A DNA stretch of 64,000 nt from Neisseria perflava (GCF_019334725.1 NZ_CP079818.1:62001-126000), one strand, 5' to 3'. Positions 16,065-29,419 are shown, numbered from the stretch's first letter. Notes: a model not told the origin generated them from the letters alone. Program-made: numbers and translations.

Positions 16065-18083
16065 TTAAAACAACAAATTCTCTTTAATCCCCCGAATCCT
16101 ATCCCGCAACACAGCCGCTTCTTCAAACTGCAAATCCCTAGCTGCCTGCTGCATGGCTTTTTCCAGTTTGGCGATTTCTTTAATCGCGTCTTCTTCATTG
16201 TGAATCTCGCCGACTTTGACTTTGTTTTTGCCTTTCAGACGGCCTTTGCCGCTGTCTTCTTCGTGGTACACGCCATCGATGATGTCTTTGACCTGTTTTT
16301 TAATCTGCTGCGGCACGATGTCGTGTTCTTCGTTGAATTTAATCTGTTTTTCGCGGCGGCGTTCGGTTTCATCGATGGCGGCTTTCATGGAATCGGTAAT
16401 TTTGTCGGCGTACAGGATGGCGACACCGTTCACGTTGCGCGCGGCTCGGCCTATGGTTTGAATCAGGCTGCGGTGGGAGCGCAGGAAGCCTTCTTTGTCA
16501 GCGTCGAGGATAGCGACGAGGGAGACTTCGGGGATGTCCAAGCCTTCGCGCAAGAGGTTGATGCCGACGAGTACGTCAAACAATCCGAGCCGCAAATCTC
16601 TAATAATTTCAACACGCTCTACGGTATCAATGTCGCTGTGCAGGTAGCGCACTTTGATGCCGAGTTCGCTGTAATAGTCGGTGAGTTGTTCCGCCATGCG
16701 TTTGGTGAGGGTGGTAACGAGCACGCGTTCGCCTTTTTGGATGCGGTCGTTGATTTCGCTCATTAAGTCATCAACTTGGGTGGCGACGGGGCGGATGATG
16801 ATTTGGGGATCGACCAGCCCGGTGGGGCGGACGACTTGTTCGACTACTTGTCCGGCGTGTTCTTCTTCGTATTTGGCGGGGGTGGCGGAAACGAAAATGG
16901 TTTGCGGCATGACTTTTTCAAATTCGTGGAACTTGAGCGGTCGGTTGTCTCGGGCGGAAGGCAGGCGGAAGCCGTAGTCCACGAGGTTTTGCTTGCGCGA
17001 TGCGTCGCCTTTGTACATGCCGCCGATTTGGGTGACGGTAACGTGGCTTTCGTCGATGAACATGATAGCGTTGTCGGGCAGGTAGTCCATCAGCGTGGGC
17101 GGCGGTTCGCCTTCTTTTTTTCCGGAGAAGTGGCGGGAGTAGTTTTCGATGCCTTTGCAGAAGCCCATTTCGTAGAGCATTTCGAGGTCGAAGCGGGTGC
17201 GCTGTTCAATGCGTTGTTGTTCGACAGGGCGTTGTTCGCGGGCAAAAAATTCAATGCGTTCGCGCAATTCTTCTTTGATGGACTCGCAGGCGCGCAAGAC
17301 GGTGTCGCGCGGGGTAACGTAGTGGCTGGATGGGAAGACGGTGTAGCGGCCGACGCGTTGGTGCAGGCTGCCTGAAAGCGGGTCGAACATATCGAGTCGG
17401 TCGATTTCGTCATCGAACAGGCTGATGCGCAAGGCGTTTTCGGAGCTTTCAGCAGGGTACACGTCAATCACGTCGCCGCGTACACGGAAGCTGCCGCGTT
17501 TGAAGTCCAAATCACCGCGTTCGTACTGCATGGAAACGAGTGTGGCAATGATGTCGCGCTGCTCGATGGTATCGCCTTCTTTGACGGACAACACCATTTG
17601 TTGATATTCGGTCGGGTCACCGATACCGTAAATGGCGGACACGGTGGCGACGATAATCACGTCGTCGCGCGTCATCAGGTTTTTGGTGGCGGAAAGGCGC
17701 ATCTGCTCGATGTGTTCGTTGATCGCGCTGTCTTTTTCGATGAACAAATCGCGGCTGGGCACATAGGCTTCAGGCTGATAATAGTCGTAGTAGGAGACGA
17801 AATATTCCACCGCGTTTTCGGGGAAAAACTCGCGCATTTCTGCATAAAGCTGGGCGGCAAGGGTTTTGTTGTGCGCCATGATGATAGCAGGGCGGCCGCT
17901 TTGAGCAATGACGTTCGCCATGGTGTAGGTTTTACCCGAACCGGTTACACCAAGCAAGGTTTGATAGGCCAGGCCGTCTGAAAGCCCTTCGAGCAAGCCG
18001 GCAATGGCAGCGGGCTGGTCACCGGCAGGAGGAAATGGCTGATGGAGTTTAAACGGAGAATTGGGATATTGGATGACTTCCAT
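16065..18083 (-). CDS. uvrB: Excinuclease ABC subunit UvrB
   Basis: 672 residues, full length for UvrB. Walker A GVTGSGKT is at 45-52, followed by the damage-probing beta hairpin YYDYYQPEAYVPSRD (about 97-111), helicase motifs including VSAIYG and DESHVT, and a C-terminal UVR motif (FEEAAVLRDRIRGI) that binds UvrC. It loads onto damaged DNA after UvrA in nucleotide excision repair. The next gene in its direction is the foreign TAC-like module, 53 bp beyond its stop. The IS element lies 150 bp upstream of its ATG. Confidence 0.95.
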   Translation of the reverse strand: MEVIQYPNSPFKLHQPFPPAGDQPAAIAGLLEGLSDGLAYQTLLGVTGSGKTYTMANVIAQSGRPAIIMAHNKTLAAQLYAEMREFFPENAVEYFVSYYDYYQPEAYVPSRDLFIEKDSAINEHIEQMRLSATKNLMTRDDVIIVATVSAIYGIGDPTEYQQMVLSVKEGDTIEQRDIIATLVSMQYERGDLDFKRGSFRVRGDVIDVYPAESSENALRISLFDDEIDRLDMFDPLSGSLHQRVGRYTVFPSSHYVTPRDTVLRACESIKEELRERIEFFAREQRPVEQQRIEQRTRFDLEMLYEMGFCKGIENYSRHFSGKKEGEPPPTLMDYLPDNAIMFIDESHVTVTQIGGMYKGDASRKQNLVDYGFRLPSARDNRPLKFHEFEKVMPQTIFVSATPAKYEEEHAGQVVEQVVRPTGLVDPQIIIRPVATQVDDLMSEINDRIQKGERVLVTTLTKRMAEQLTDYYSELGIKVRYLHSDIDTVERVEIIRDLRLGLFDVLVGINLLREGLDIPEVSLVAILDADKEGFLRSHRSLIQTIGRAARNVNGVAILYADKITDSMKAAIDETERRREKQIKFNEEHDIVPQQIKKQVKDIIDGVYHEEDSGKGRLKGKNKVKVGEIHNEEDAIKEIAKLEKAMQQAARDLQFEEAAVLRDRIRGIKENLLF

Positions 18084-18224
18084 AAGACAGCCTGTTTTAT
18101 GTTCAGGTAAAGAGAGGATTATAACAAAGGGTCGTCTGAAAATTGATAGTGTGCTAATCTGACAAGACTAAATATTTCATCTCCTTCCTTAGCTAACTGA
18201 GGTTAGTTATGTTAGCAGGAACAA

Positions 18225-18953
18225 TTAAATTAGGGGCTGTACTAGATTAGCAGATATGTTACCCTCGAAATATGAAGATAACGCACTGCAAATTAAAGAA
18301 AAAAGCACAGAAAGAACTGCTCCGTTTTTTTGTACTGGAAGTTACCGCCCGTTCTGCAGTCGATATTTTGGGTATCCATCCCAATTCAGCAGCACTGTTC
18401 TACCGTAAAATCCGCACGGTTATAAACTATCATTTGGCCTTGGCTGCCGATGAGGTTTTCGAGGGCCCTGTCGAGCTGGACGAAAGCTATTTCGGCGGAC
18501 AGCGTAAAGGCAGGCGTGGTCGCGGTGTGGCAGGAAAAGTGGTTGTCGTCGGCATTCTGAAACGCAACGGACGGGTCTATATCGTTGTGGTGGATAATGC
18601 CAAGTCTGAAACGTTACTCCCTGTCATTAAAAAGAAAATCATGCCGGACAGTATTGTTTATACCGATAGTCCGAGCAGCTACGACAAGTTGGACGTGAGC
18701 GGTTTCATCCATTACCGCATCAACCATTCCAAGGAATTTGCCGACCGTCAGAACCACATTAATGGCATTGAGAATTTTTAGAATCAGGCAAAACGTGTCT
18801 TGCGAAAATACAATGGAATCGATCGCAAATCTTTCCCGCTGTTCTTGAAAGAATGCGAATTTCGATTTAACTTCGGCACACCGTCCCGGCAGCTAAAAAT
18901 CCTGCGGGATTGGTGTGGAATTTAGAGCTAATCTAGTACAGCCCCTTAAATTA
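18225..18953. mobile_element. IS1595-family insertion sequence (IS1016-like), with target duplication
   Basis: Element 18233-18945 (713 bp), bounded by perfect 19-bp inverted repeats GGGGCTGTACTAGATTAGC (18233-18251) and its complement (18927-18945). An 8-bp direct repeat TTAAATTA flanks it at 18225-18232 and 18946-18953, the target-site size expected for IS1595. The single transposase gene is broken by a stop. It inserted between uvrB and comP. Confidence 0.9.
18272..18925 (+). pseudogene. IS1595-family transposase with nonsense mutation
   Basis: Reads open from 18272 to a TAG at 18779-18781, then resumes in the same frame to a stop at 18923-18925. Seen motifs: DESYFGGQRKGRRGRG (catalytic Asp and the typical IS1595/ISXO2 glycine-rich motif), IVYTDS, YRINHSKEF and NHINGIENF. 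The intact family continues ENFWNQAKR, so TGG became TAG. After the stop come NQAKRVLRKYNG and a complete C terminus. Loss of the last 48 residues should abolish transposition, although the ends are intact. Confidence 0.88.
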
Positions 18954-19021
18954 TCCTCTCCCGAAAGGATGTATCCCCCACGTCCTTTTCTTTATCCGCT
19001 TCCTCCCTTTCGATCAGATTT

Positions 19022-19516
19022 CTACCCCGTAAAAGGCTTACACTCCGCATCATTGCCCCTAAATATCTCCTCACCGTCCGTACAGCTTCCCTTCACCTTC
19101 ATCTTCCCGCACACTACCGCCGTCAACGACTCGTTCAAGCGTAATACTCTCGGCTCCGCCTCCCTGTCCAGAGCCACCGCCTTCAGGGTAAACTTCCCTT
19201 CCAGGATCCCCTTAGCCTGACCGTTCATCCGAATGCAGAAACCGCCCGCCTCCTTCACCGGCAGCTCCGGCCACTTCGTCGACGTCAGCTTAAAGCTGCC
19301 CTTTTTCGCATAGAACTGCTCCATAAAGCGCGCATTTTCCAGCAGGGCGGCATGAGCCGCACGCAAGTTGGCCGAACGGACTGACTCCCGATAGGCAGTC
19401 AATGCCGCCGTCGCCAATATCGAAACCAGCAGCATCACCACCAACAGCTGTATCAAGGAGTAGCCCCTCTGTACAGCTGCCCCATTCCGTTTTCCGTCAA
19501 ATGCTTTTAAGTACAT
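19022..19516 (-). CDS. comP: ComP, minor type IV pilin and DUS receptor
   Basis: 164 residues with a prepilin leader (MYLKAFDGKRNGAAVQRG) cut after a glycine, giving YSLIQLLVVMLLVS. Position +5 is Gln where most pilins have Glu. The globular part has RFMEQFYAKKGSF, STKWPELP, GGFCIRMNG and four cysteines (in FCIR, VCGK, SCTD, ECKP) that would form the two disulfides of ComP. Family knowledge: ComP binds the DNA uptake sequence at the cell surface and gives Neisseria its DNA preference. It follows comE and the rRNA operon on the same strand. A hexanucleotide repeat precedes its ribosome site. Confidence 0.85.
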   Translation of the reverse strand: MYLKAFDGKRNGAAVQRGYSLIQLLVVMLLVSILATAALTAYRESVRSANLRAAHAALLENARFMEQFYAKKGSFKLTSTKWPELPVKEAGGFCIRMNGQAKGILEGKFTLKAVALDREAEPRVLRLNESLTAVVCGKMKVKGSCTDGEEIFRGNDAECKPFTG

Positions 19517-19527
19517 ATCTTTCTTCC

Positions 19528-19550
19528 CTTTATCTTTATCTTTATCTTTG
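19528..19550 (-). repeat. Hexanucleotide repeat upstream of comP
   Basis: Plus-strand CTTTAT three times, plus a partial fourth unit (CTTTG). It lies 12 bp before the comP start codon, next to the probable ribosome site AAGGGAAG. Confidence 0.8.
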
Positions 19551-19710
19551 TATCCCTATCCGACAGGAGGCACCTTATCCGTTTGTCCCTTTACTCAATG
19601 GCCCCCATTGGTCCAAGTCTTCATTGCCACTGCCCATACAAAGCCGCCCGTCAGCCCGAACCGGCAAACGGTTCAGCCTCGGGGCGGCATACGGCAGTTA
19701 ACCGTCAGGC

Positions 19711-19998
19711 TTATTTTTTCACGGCAGGCTGTGCGGCCTTAGGCGCGGCAGAAGAAACCGTCGCCTCCGCCTTTAACTTGTTCAGCACCGCATCACCGAT
19801 GCCCTTCACGTTTTTCAGCTCCTCCACCGATTTGAACGCACCGTTCTTCTGACGGTATTCCACAATCGATTTCGCCTTAGCCGGACCGATACCCGGCAAA
19901 GCCTCCAGTTCGGCAGAAGACGCGGTATTGATATTCACGGCGGCCAAAGAGAATGCTGCACAGACGGCGGCAAATGCACCAAATAAAAATTTCTTCAT
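19711..19998 (-). CDS. comE: ComE (ComEA-like) DNA uptake protein
   Basis: 95 residues from the ATG at 19996-19998, which gives a normal signal peptide (MKKFLFGAFAAVCAAFSLA). An ATG 15 bp upstream is in frame but adds an unusual head. The mature protein has two helix-hairpin-helix motifs (LEALPGIGPAKAKSIVEYR and ELKNVKGIGDAVLNKL) and a basic, proline-rich tail. Family knowledge: ComE binds incoming DNA in the periplasm and pulls it in by ratcheting. Neisseria carry it in several copies downstream of rRNA operons, the situation here. Its partner comP follows 194 bp downstream. Confidence 0.9.
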   Translation of the reverse strand: MKKFLFGAFAAVCAAFSLAAVNINTASSAELEALPGIGPAKAKSIVEYRQKNGAFKSVEELKNVKGIGDAVLNKLKAEATVSSAAPKAAQPAVKK

Positions 19999-20387
19999 CA
20001 GATTTTTTCCCATAACATATTTGATTGAATCAGTCAGGAAGCCTACCGAATGGTTTTATTCCACTCTGTAAACACTGTCACATACGCGCAGATAGGGCAA
20101 CAGCTCATACCCACACAAATGCTTACGACATATTAACGCAAATATCGTTTGATTTCAAATATTCTAAACAGTTAACCATAACTTTCAGTACTTTTGTTCA
20201 AGAATAACAACAGAGTTGTCATCCTTTAATTTAAACAACAAGCATGCACGAACACTCAATAGGTATCGGAATGGGTATCGGTTCATCAATATCCTTGCAC
20301 CCATTACCCTACCTCCTATCGTCAAACCGACAGAAACGACAGGTATATAAAAAGCCCCCGACATCAGTCGGGGGCTTTGGAATGGGT
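19999..20387. other. Spacer between 5S rRNA and comE
   Basis: About 390 bp. Apart from the rRNA terminator (20351-20378), I see no gene. AT-rich stretches near 20130-20220 may hold a comE promoter, but I could not assign hexamers. Confidence 0.6.
20351..20378 (-). terminator. rRNA operon terminator
   Basis: Perfect 12-bp stem (20351-20362 with 20367-20378) around loop ATCA, followed on the minus strand by a T-rich tract (TTTTTATATA). It lies 10 bp past the 5S gene. Typical strong intrinsic terminator. Confidence 0.92.
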
Positions 20388-20502
20388 GTTTGGCGGTGAC
20401 CTACTTTCACATGGAAGAACCACACTATCATCGGCGCTGAGTCGTTTCACGGTCCTGTTCGGGATGGGAAGGCGTGGGACCAACTCGCTATGGCCGCCAA
20501 AC
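20388..20502 (-). rRNA. rrf: 5S ribosomal RNA
   Basis: About 115 nt. The two ends pair (TTTGGCGG near the 5' end with CCGCCAAA near the 3' end). The conserved core includes the CCGAAC loop and CCATGTGAAAG. It sits about 95 bp after the 23S gene and before a strong terminator. Ends are approximate to a few bases. Confidence 0.93.
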
Positions 20503-20597
20503 TTAAACTGTTACAAATCGGTAAAGCCTTAATCAATTATTTGGTGATGACTGAATCAGTCAGTAAGCTTTTATCTTTGAAGTTCTTCAAATGATAG

Positions 20598-23484
<2,887 letters not shown>

Positions 23485-23832
23485 CTATCATTTCAAGAAC
23501 CTCTTTGACTTCGTTTGCCTACCCGTTGACTAGGGAAATAAACTTGAAATTCCTACTTTGATAAAGCTTTCTGCTTTGTTGTGTCTTAATCCTGCCTTTT
23601 GTGTTTCAGGATTAAGTCGATACAATCATCACCCAAATACTGTGTTTGTTTCCTTTTCTCTTGCGAGAGATTTTTCATCCTTTGCAAAGAACAAAAAATC
23701 AAAACAAACTCATTGTCTTTGTTTGTTGATTTCGGCTTTCCAATTTGTTAAAGATCGATGCGTCGATATTTCACTTCGCAAATCAAAATAAGCTGCTAAG
23801 TATAGCAGGCTTCCTTTGATTTGTAAAGTTCT
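23485..23832 (-). other. tRNA-Ala to 23S spacer with antitermination box
   Basis: 348-bp spacer without a gene. At 23735-23758 the minus strand reads CTTTAACAAATTGGAAAGCC, matching the boxA-type Nus antitermination element found in rRNA spacers. Direct repeats rich in CAAACA flank it. Confidence 0.65.
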
Positions 23833-23908
23833 TGGTGGAGGCAAACGGGATCGAACCGATGACCCCCTGCTTGCAAAGCAGGTGCTCTACCAACTGAGCT
23901 ATGCCCCC
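23833..23908 (-). tRNA. tRNA-Ala (anticodon TGC)
   Basis: 76 nt with the acceptor stem GGGGGCA/TGCCTCC closing, D-loop AGCTCAGTTGGTAGAGC, anticodon stem-loop CTGCTTTGCAAGCAG with TGC, and T-loop GGTTCGATCCC, ending CCA. It lies in the 16S-23S spacer beside tRNA-Ile, the standard Neisseria arrangement. Confidence 0.97.
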
Positions 23909-23913
23909 GTTCT

Positions 23914-23990
<77 letters not shown>

Positions 23991-24092
23991 GGATTCTCTT
24001 CTTAAGCGAATCTTGTCTTCACTCAAGCTTTTCTCTTCCGCATCTTTTACAGTTTACCGATAAGTGTGAATGCATCAGACCTCTTCTTTCTC

Positions 24093-25637
<1,545 letters not shown>

Positions 25638-25778
25638 ATCTCTAACTTATAACTTCTGGTCTGCTTCAAAGAAACCGACAGGACAATGTCTAAAACATCA
25701 TCTTGTCTGTCTTTCAAACAGTGTGAGGCCTAATGCACTCACACTTATCGGTAATCTGTTTTTTAAAGAGCGAATCGA

Positions 25779-25806
25779 ATTATACAGTACATTTAGCAAA
25801 TGTCAA
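25779..25806 (-). promoter_or_regulatory. rRNA operon promoter
   Basis: TTGACA (25801-25806), a 16-bp spacer and TATAAT (25779-25784): both hexamers are perfect. It lies about 145 bp upstream of the 16S start, on the minus strand, with a boxA-like antitermination element after it. Confidence 0.9.
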
Positions 25807-25953
25807 CTAAAATTATCGAAAATTCTAACTAACTGTGTTATACTGTCTGCTTCGTTTTCTTCACCGCGTCAGCAGCGAAGAACAGAACTATACGCCTCCA
25901 AACAAAACCAGTCAACACCTTTCGCAAAATTATTTCTAGAAATTTAATCACCG

Positions 25954-25975
25954 CCCTGTTTTAACAGGGTTTTTA
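25954..25975 (+). terminator. Plus-strand intrinsic terminator facing away from rRNA
   Basis: CCCTGTT (25954-25960), two-base loop, AACAGGG (25963-25969), then a T-rich run on the plus strand. No plus-strand gene feeds into it, so it may stop antisense transcripts leaving the rRNA operon. Confidence 0.6.
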
Positions 25976-26038
25976 TTTTATAAAAAAACTCCAGCAACCT
26001 TTCTACACTATCCATACATACAAAAAAATACAAAACAA

Positions 26039-26069
26039 AGGCCGTCTGATATGCTCTTTCAGACGGCCT
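26039..26069 (-). terminator. DUS stem after CcsA-like gene
   Basis: AGGCCGTCTGA (26039-26049) pairs with TCAGACGGCCT (26059-26069). On the minus strand TTTG follows. It lies 16 bp past the stop. Confidence 0.7.
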
Positions 26070-26085
26070 TTTTTATGATTTCTAT

Positions 26086-26898
26086 TTATCCAATACGTTG
26101 AAGGACAATTTCTAGGACAAATTTACTGCCCACATAGGCAAAAATCAGACTGACAAATCCGACAATAGTCCAAACGGCGGCTTTTTTGCCGCGCCATGCG
26201 GTCATGCTGTGTTTCAACAATAATGCGCCATAAATCAGCCACGACATAATACTGAAGATGGTTTTATGCGTGAAGGTCATCGGCTTGCCGAAAATGGTTT
26301 CTGCAAAAAACGTACCGCTGATTACAGAATAGGTCAATAAAACGAAACCTGCCCACATACCTTGGAACATAAGTTTTTCCAAACTCAATAATGGCGGCAA
26401 GAAGCTGACCAATGCGGAAAAACGGCGTTTGTGCAGATTGCGGTCGAGCAAAAGGATCAGGATGGCAAATAAGGTAACGATGCCAAATAGTCCGTATGCG
26501 AGCAATGATGATGCGATGTGCGACAGCGGCAATAAGTCTACGATTTGACGACCTGAAAAATCCCCTGGGAAGAGGAAACCCAATAATAAGGTCAATGCGG
26601 CGCAGGGATACAATAAGAGTTGCACTCCGCGCAGACAATAAAAGAAGCTGCCCAAGCAGTACATCATCAGCATCAGCCAGACTATCAGACTGAGCGAATA
26701 GCCAAAACCGGTAATCAATACCCTATCCTGCAATACTGGGAACATCAATGCTGCGCCATGTACCAATAATGCGCCGCTCAAAATCAGCAGCTCGGTTTTC
26801 AGCGGGTAAGACTTATTATTGTGCTTTTTATGTTGCAACCAGGAAAATGCGCCCAATCCGGCATACACCAGCATAAGGCAGATTAAGACAATCGGCAT
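26086..26898 (-). CDS. CcsA/YpjD-like cytochrome c assembly membrane protein
   Basis: 270 residues from the ATG at 26896-26898 (the longer frame starts 30 bp upstream with a less likely head). Eight hydrophobic segments; a WLMLMMYCLGSFFYCLRG stretch and a C-terminal SWLIYGALLLKHSMTAWRGKKAA stretch fit the YpjD/CcmC-like family. Conserved histidines near LPLSHIASSLLAY and in LKHSMTAW could bind heme. Family role: heme handling or cytochrome c maturation; the exact function of YpjD is unsettled. It is divergent from ffh, as in other Neisseria. Confidence 0.8.
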   Translation of the reverse strand: MPIVLICLMLVYAGLGAFSWLQHKKHNNKSYPLKTELLILSGALLVHGAALMFPVLQDRVLITGFGYSLSLIVWLMLMMYCLGSFFYCLRGVQLLLYPCAALTLLLGFLFPGDFSGRQIVDLLPLSHIASSLLAYGLFGIVTLFAILILLLDRNLHKRRFSALVSFLPPLLSLEKLMFQGMWAGFVLLTYSVISGTFFAETIFGKPMTFTHKTIFSIMSWLIYGALLLKHSMTAWRGKKAAVWTIVGFVSLIFAYVGSKFVLEIVLQRIG

Positions 26899-27079
26899 AA
26901 ATATCTTTCTCAATAGACATGTGAACACTTGACAGACACCCGGCAGGGTTTCAGACGGCCTTGGTGTCGTGTTTGTGTTCTTGAAGCATAACTTCGGACT
27001 ATCGTGTAAAATAATCCGAATTTTATTTTAACAAAGAATGCCCTGTATTGGGCAGCTATTCTCATTATCAAGGATAAGT

Positions 27080-28450
27080 ATGTTAGACAACCTGACCAAC
27101 CGCTTCAGCAAGGTACTTAAAAATATTCGCGGCCAATCAACGCTGACCGAAGACAATATTAAAGAAGCCTTGCGCGAGGTTCGTCTTGCCCTGCTGGAAG
27201 CCGACGTTGCATTGCCCGTCGTTAAAGAATTCGTCAACACAGTCAAAGAACAGGCCCTTGGCCAAGAAGTCGTCGGCAGCCTGACGCCTGACCAAGCCTT
27301 TATTGGTGTGGTTAACCAAGCCTTAGTCGAATTGATGGGCAAGGAAAACAAAACGCTGGATTTGTCGGTTTCACCGCCTGCCATTGTTTTAATGGCCGGT
27401 TTGCAGGGTGCCGGTAAGACAACAACCGTCGGCAAACTCGCCCGCCTGCTGAAAAACGATCAGAAGAAAAAAGTCTTAGTGGTATCTGCCGACGTTTACC
27501 GCCCTGCCGCGATTGAACAGCTGCGTCTGTTGGCCGAACAGGTCGGCGTGGACTTTTTCCCATCCGATACCAACCAAAAACCGGTTGAGATTGCAACTGC
27601 CGCCGTCGATTACGCCAAAAAACATTTTTACGATGTCTTGATGGTCGATACCGCCGGCCGTTTGGCAATCGATGAAGAGATGATGAACGAAATCAAAGCG
27701 CTTCATGCGGCGGTCAACCCGGTTGAAACTTTGTTCGTTATCGATGCCATGCTGGGTCAGGATGCTGTGAACACTGCTCAGGCATTTAATGAAGCCCTGC
27801 CGCTGACCGGTGTCGTATTGACCAAGATGGACGGCGACTCGCGCGGCGGTGCGGCATTGTCCGTACGCCATGTGACCGGCAAACCGATTAAATTTATCGG
27901 CGTCGGCGAGAAAATCAACGGCCTCGAACCTTTCCACCCCGACCGTCTTGCCAGCCGTATCCTCGGCATGGGTGACGTATTGACCCTGATTGAAGACGTT
28001 CAAAAAGGTATTGATGAAGAAGCTGCCGCCAAAATGGCGAAAAAGCTGCAAAAAGGCAAAGGCTTCGACCTCAATGACTTTAAAGAACAAATCCAGCAGA
28101 TGCGCAATATGGGCGGCTTGGAAAACCTGATGTCGAAAATGCCGGGCGAACTGGGTCAAATATCGAAACAAATCCCCGAAGGCACGGCCGAAAAAGCGAT
28201 GGGCAAAGTAGAAGCCATCATCAACTCAATGACTCCAAAAGAACGCGCCAACCCTGCCCTGCTCAAAGCCAGCCGCAAACGCCGTATTGCAATGGGTGCA
28301 GGCACGACCGTGCAGGAAGTGAACAAATTGCTCAAACAGTTTGAACAAATGCAACAAATGATGAAGATGTTCAGCGGCAACGGCTTGGGCAAACTGATGC
28401 GCTTGGCCAAAGGCATGAAGGGAATGAAAGGCATGTTCCCAGGTTTGTAA
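27080..28450 (+). CDS. ffh: Signal recognition particle protein Ffh
   Basis: 456 residues from the ATG at 27080, which has AAGGAT just upstream; an in-frame ATG at 27038 lacks a ribosome site. N domain about 1-90, G domain with P-loop GLQGAGKTTT (107-116), DTAGRL and TKMDGDSRGG, then the methionine-rich M domain ending in KGMKGMKGMFPG. GTPase that binds 4.5S RNA and signal sequences and delivers ribosomes to the membrane. Confidence 0.96.
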   Translation: MLDNLTNRFSKVLKNIRGQSTLTEDNIKEALREVRLALLEADVALPVVKEFVNTVKEQALGQEVVGSLTPDQAFIGVVNQALVELMGKENKTLDLSVSPPAIVLMAGLQGAGKTTTVGKLARLLKNDQKKKVLVVSADVYRPAAIEQLRLLAEQVGVDFFPSDTNQKPVEIATAAVDYAKKHFYDVLMVDTAGRLAIDEEMMNEIKALHAAVNPVETLFVIDAMLGQDAVNTAQAFNEALPLTGVVLTKMDGDSRGGAALSVRHVTGKPIKFIGVGEKINGLEPFHPDRLASRILGMGDVLTLIEDVQKGIDEEAAAKMAKKLQKGKGFDLNDFKEQIQQMRNMGGLENLMSKMPGELGQISKQIPEGTAEKAMGKVEAIINSMTPKERANPALLKASRKRRIAMGAGTTVQEVNKLLKQFEQMQQMMKMFSGNGLGKLMRLAKGMKGMKGMFPGL

Positions 28451-28463
28451 GCCGATTTGACAG

Positions 28464-28497
28464 AAAACGCCGTCTGAAAAGTTTCAGACGGCGTTTT
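28464..28497 (+). terminator. ffh terminator (DUS stem)
   Basis: Perfect 16-bp stem AAAACGCCGTCTGAAA (28464-28479) with its complement (28482-28497) and TTTTG. It lies directly after ffh. Confidence 0.8.
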
Positions 28498-28565
28498 GGT
28501 TTTGTATTCAGATTTAAAATCATGAGACCTTAAGCAACCATTTCTTCTATAACATCTAATATAAA

Positions 28566-28596
28566 AGGCCGTCTGAAATCTATTTTCAGACGGCCT
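28566..28596 (-). terminator. DUS stem after dsbA-like gene
   Basis: 13-bp DUS stem (28566-28578 with 28584-28596), TTTTAT on the minus strand. 20 bp past the stop. Confidence 0.7.
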
Positions 28597-28616
28597 TTAT
28601 TCATTCAGCCTTCAAC

Positions 28617-29312
28617 TTATTGTGGCTTTTTCTGCTCTTCGCGTACTTTGTCCACCAACTGGTCAATCGTGGTCATGCCGGACTGCCAGTCTTTAAATTC
28701 GACTTGGTATTTGCCGCCGACGATAACGGTCGGTGTGCCGCTGATTTGGAATTTATTGGTCAATTCTTCCATTTGAGCCGCACGCTCTTGGCTTTCGGGC
28801 GCTTCAAATGCAGCCAATACTTTTTTGCCGTCAAACGCTGTTTGCTCGGACAGCCATTTTTTCAGGGTATCGGTATCGGCCAAGTTGATTTTTTGGTTAA
28901 CCATCGCATCGAAAATATGGCTGTTGGCTTTATCTGATTCACCGGCCATTTCCACTGCGGCCGCCAAACGTGCCAAAGGTTTCATTTCATCACCCCACAC
29001 GACATGCTCTCGGCGCATATAGGTATCGTCTTTAAACGTTTTGATGTGCTCGCTCAAAACCGGCTCAAGATGGGCGCAATGCGGGCAGAAGTAGCCGAAG
29101 AATTCCAATACTTCGATTTTGCCGGCCTGCTGTTGCGGAATCGGATTGGACAATACGGTGTAATTGACACCTTCGGTCAATGCGGCAGGGGCTGCCGGAG
29201 CAGATGCGCTGCTTTGGGCGCTGTCTGCCGGAACGCTGGTTTCCGCCTGTTTGCCGCAAGCGGCCAATGCCAACAGGGTTAATGAGGTCAAGGCTAAGGT
29301 TTTCAGTTTCAT
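28617..29312 (-). CDS. dsbA: DsbA-type thiol:disulfide oxidoreductase, lipoprotein
   Basis: 231 residues. Lipobox LAAC with lipidated C19, a low-complexity Ala/Ser linker (to about 45), then a thioredoxin-like DsbA domain with the active site FCPHC (C76, C79) and the cis-proline loop SGTPTVIVG. Meningococcus has DsbA1 and DsbA2 as lipoproteins that oxidise envelope proteins such as pilus and LptD cysteines; I cannot say which of the two this is. Monocistronic. Confidence 0.88.
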   Translation of the reverse strand: MKLKTLALTSLTLLALAACGKQAETSVPADSAQSSASAPAAPAALTEGVNYTVLSNPIPQQQAGKIEVLEFFGYFCPHCAHLEPVLSEHIKTFKDDTYMRREHVVWGDEMKPLARLAAAVEMAGESDKANSHIFDAMVNQKINLADTDTLKKWLSEQTAFDGKKVLAAFEAPESQERAAQMEELTNKFQISGTPTVIVGGKYQVEFKDWQSGMTTIDQLVDKVREEQKKPQ

Positions 29313-29419
29313 AGGTATCTCTTTACATTCAAATCAATGGGCGGATTTTATGGCATTTTGTTGGAGGTGTGTTCGATTTGAGTGAAAAAATGTGTTTAGT
29401 TTTATTTCAGCCTTTATAA

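Larger units (their letters stand above)
25638..26036. other. rRNA leader and upstream spacer
   Basis: About 400 bp with no gene. It contains the rRNA promoter (25779-25806), a boxA-like CGCTCTTTAAAAAAC just downstream of it (about 25759-25773), and a plus-strand terminator (25954-25975). Confidence 0.7.
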
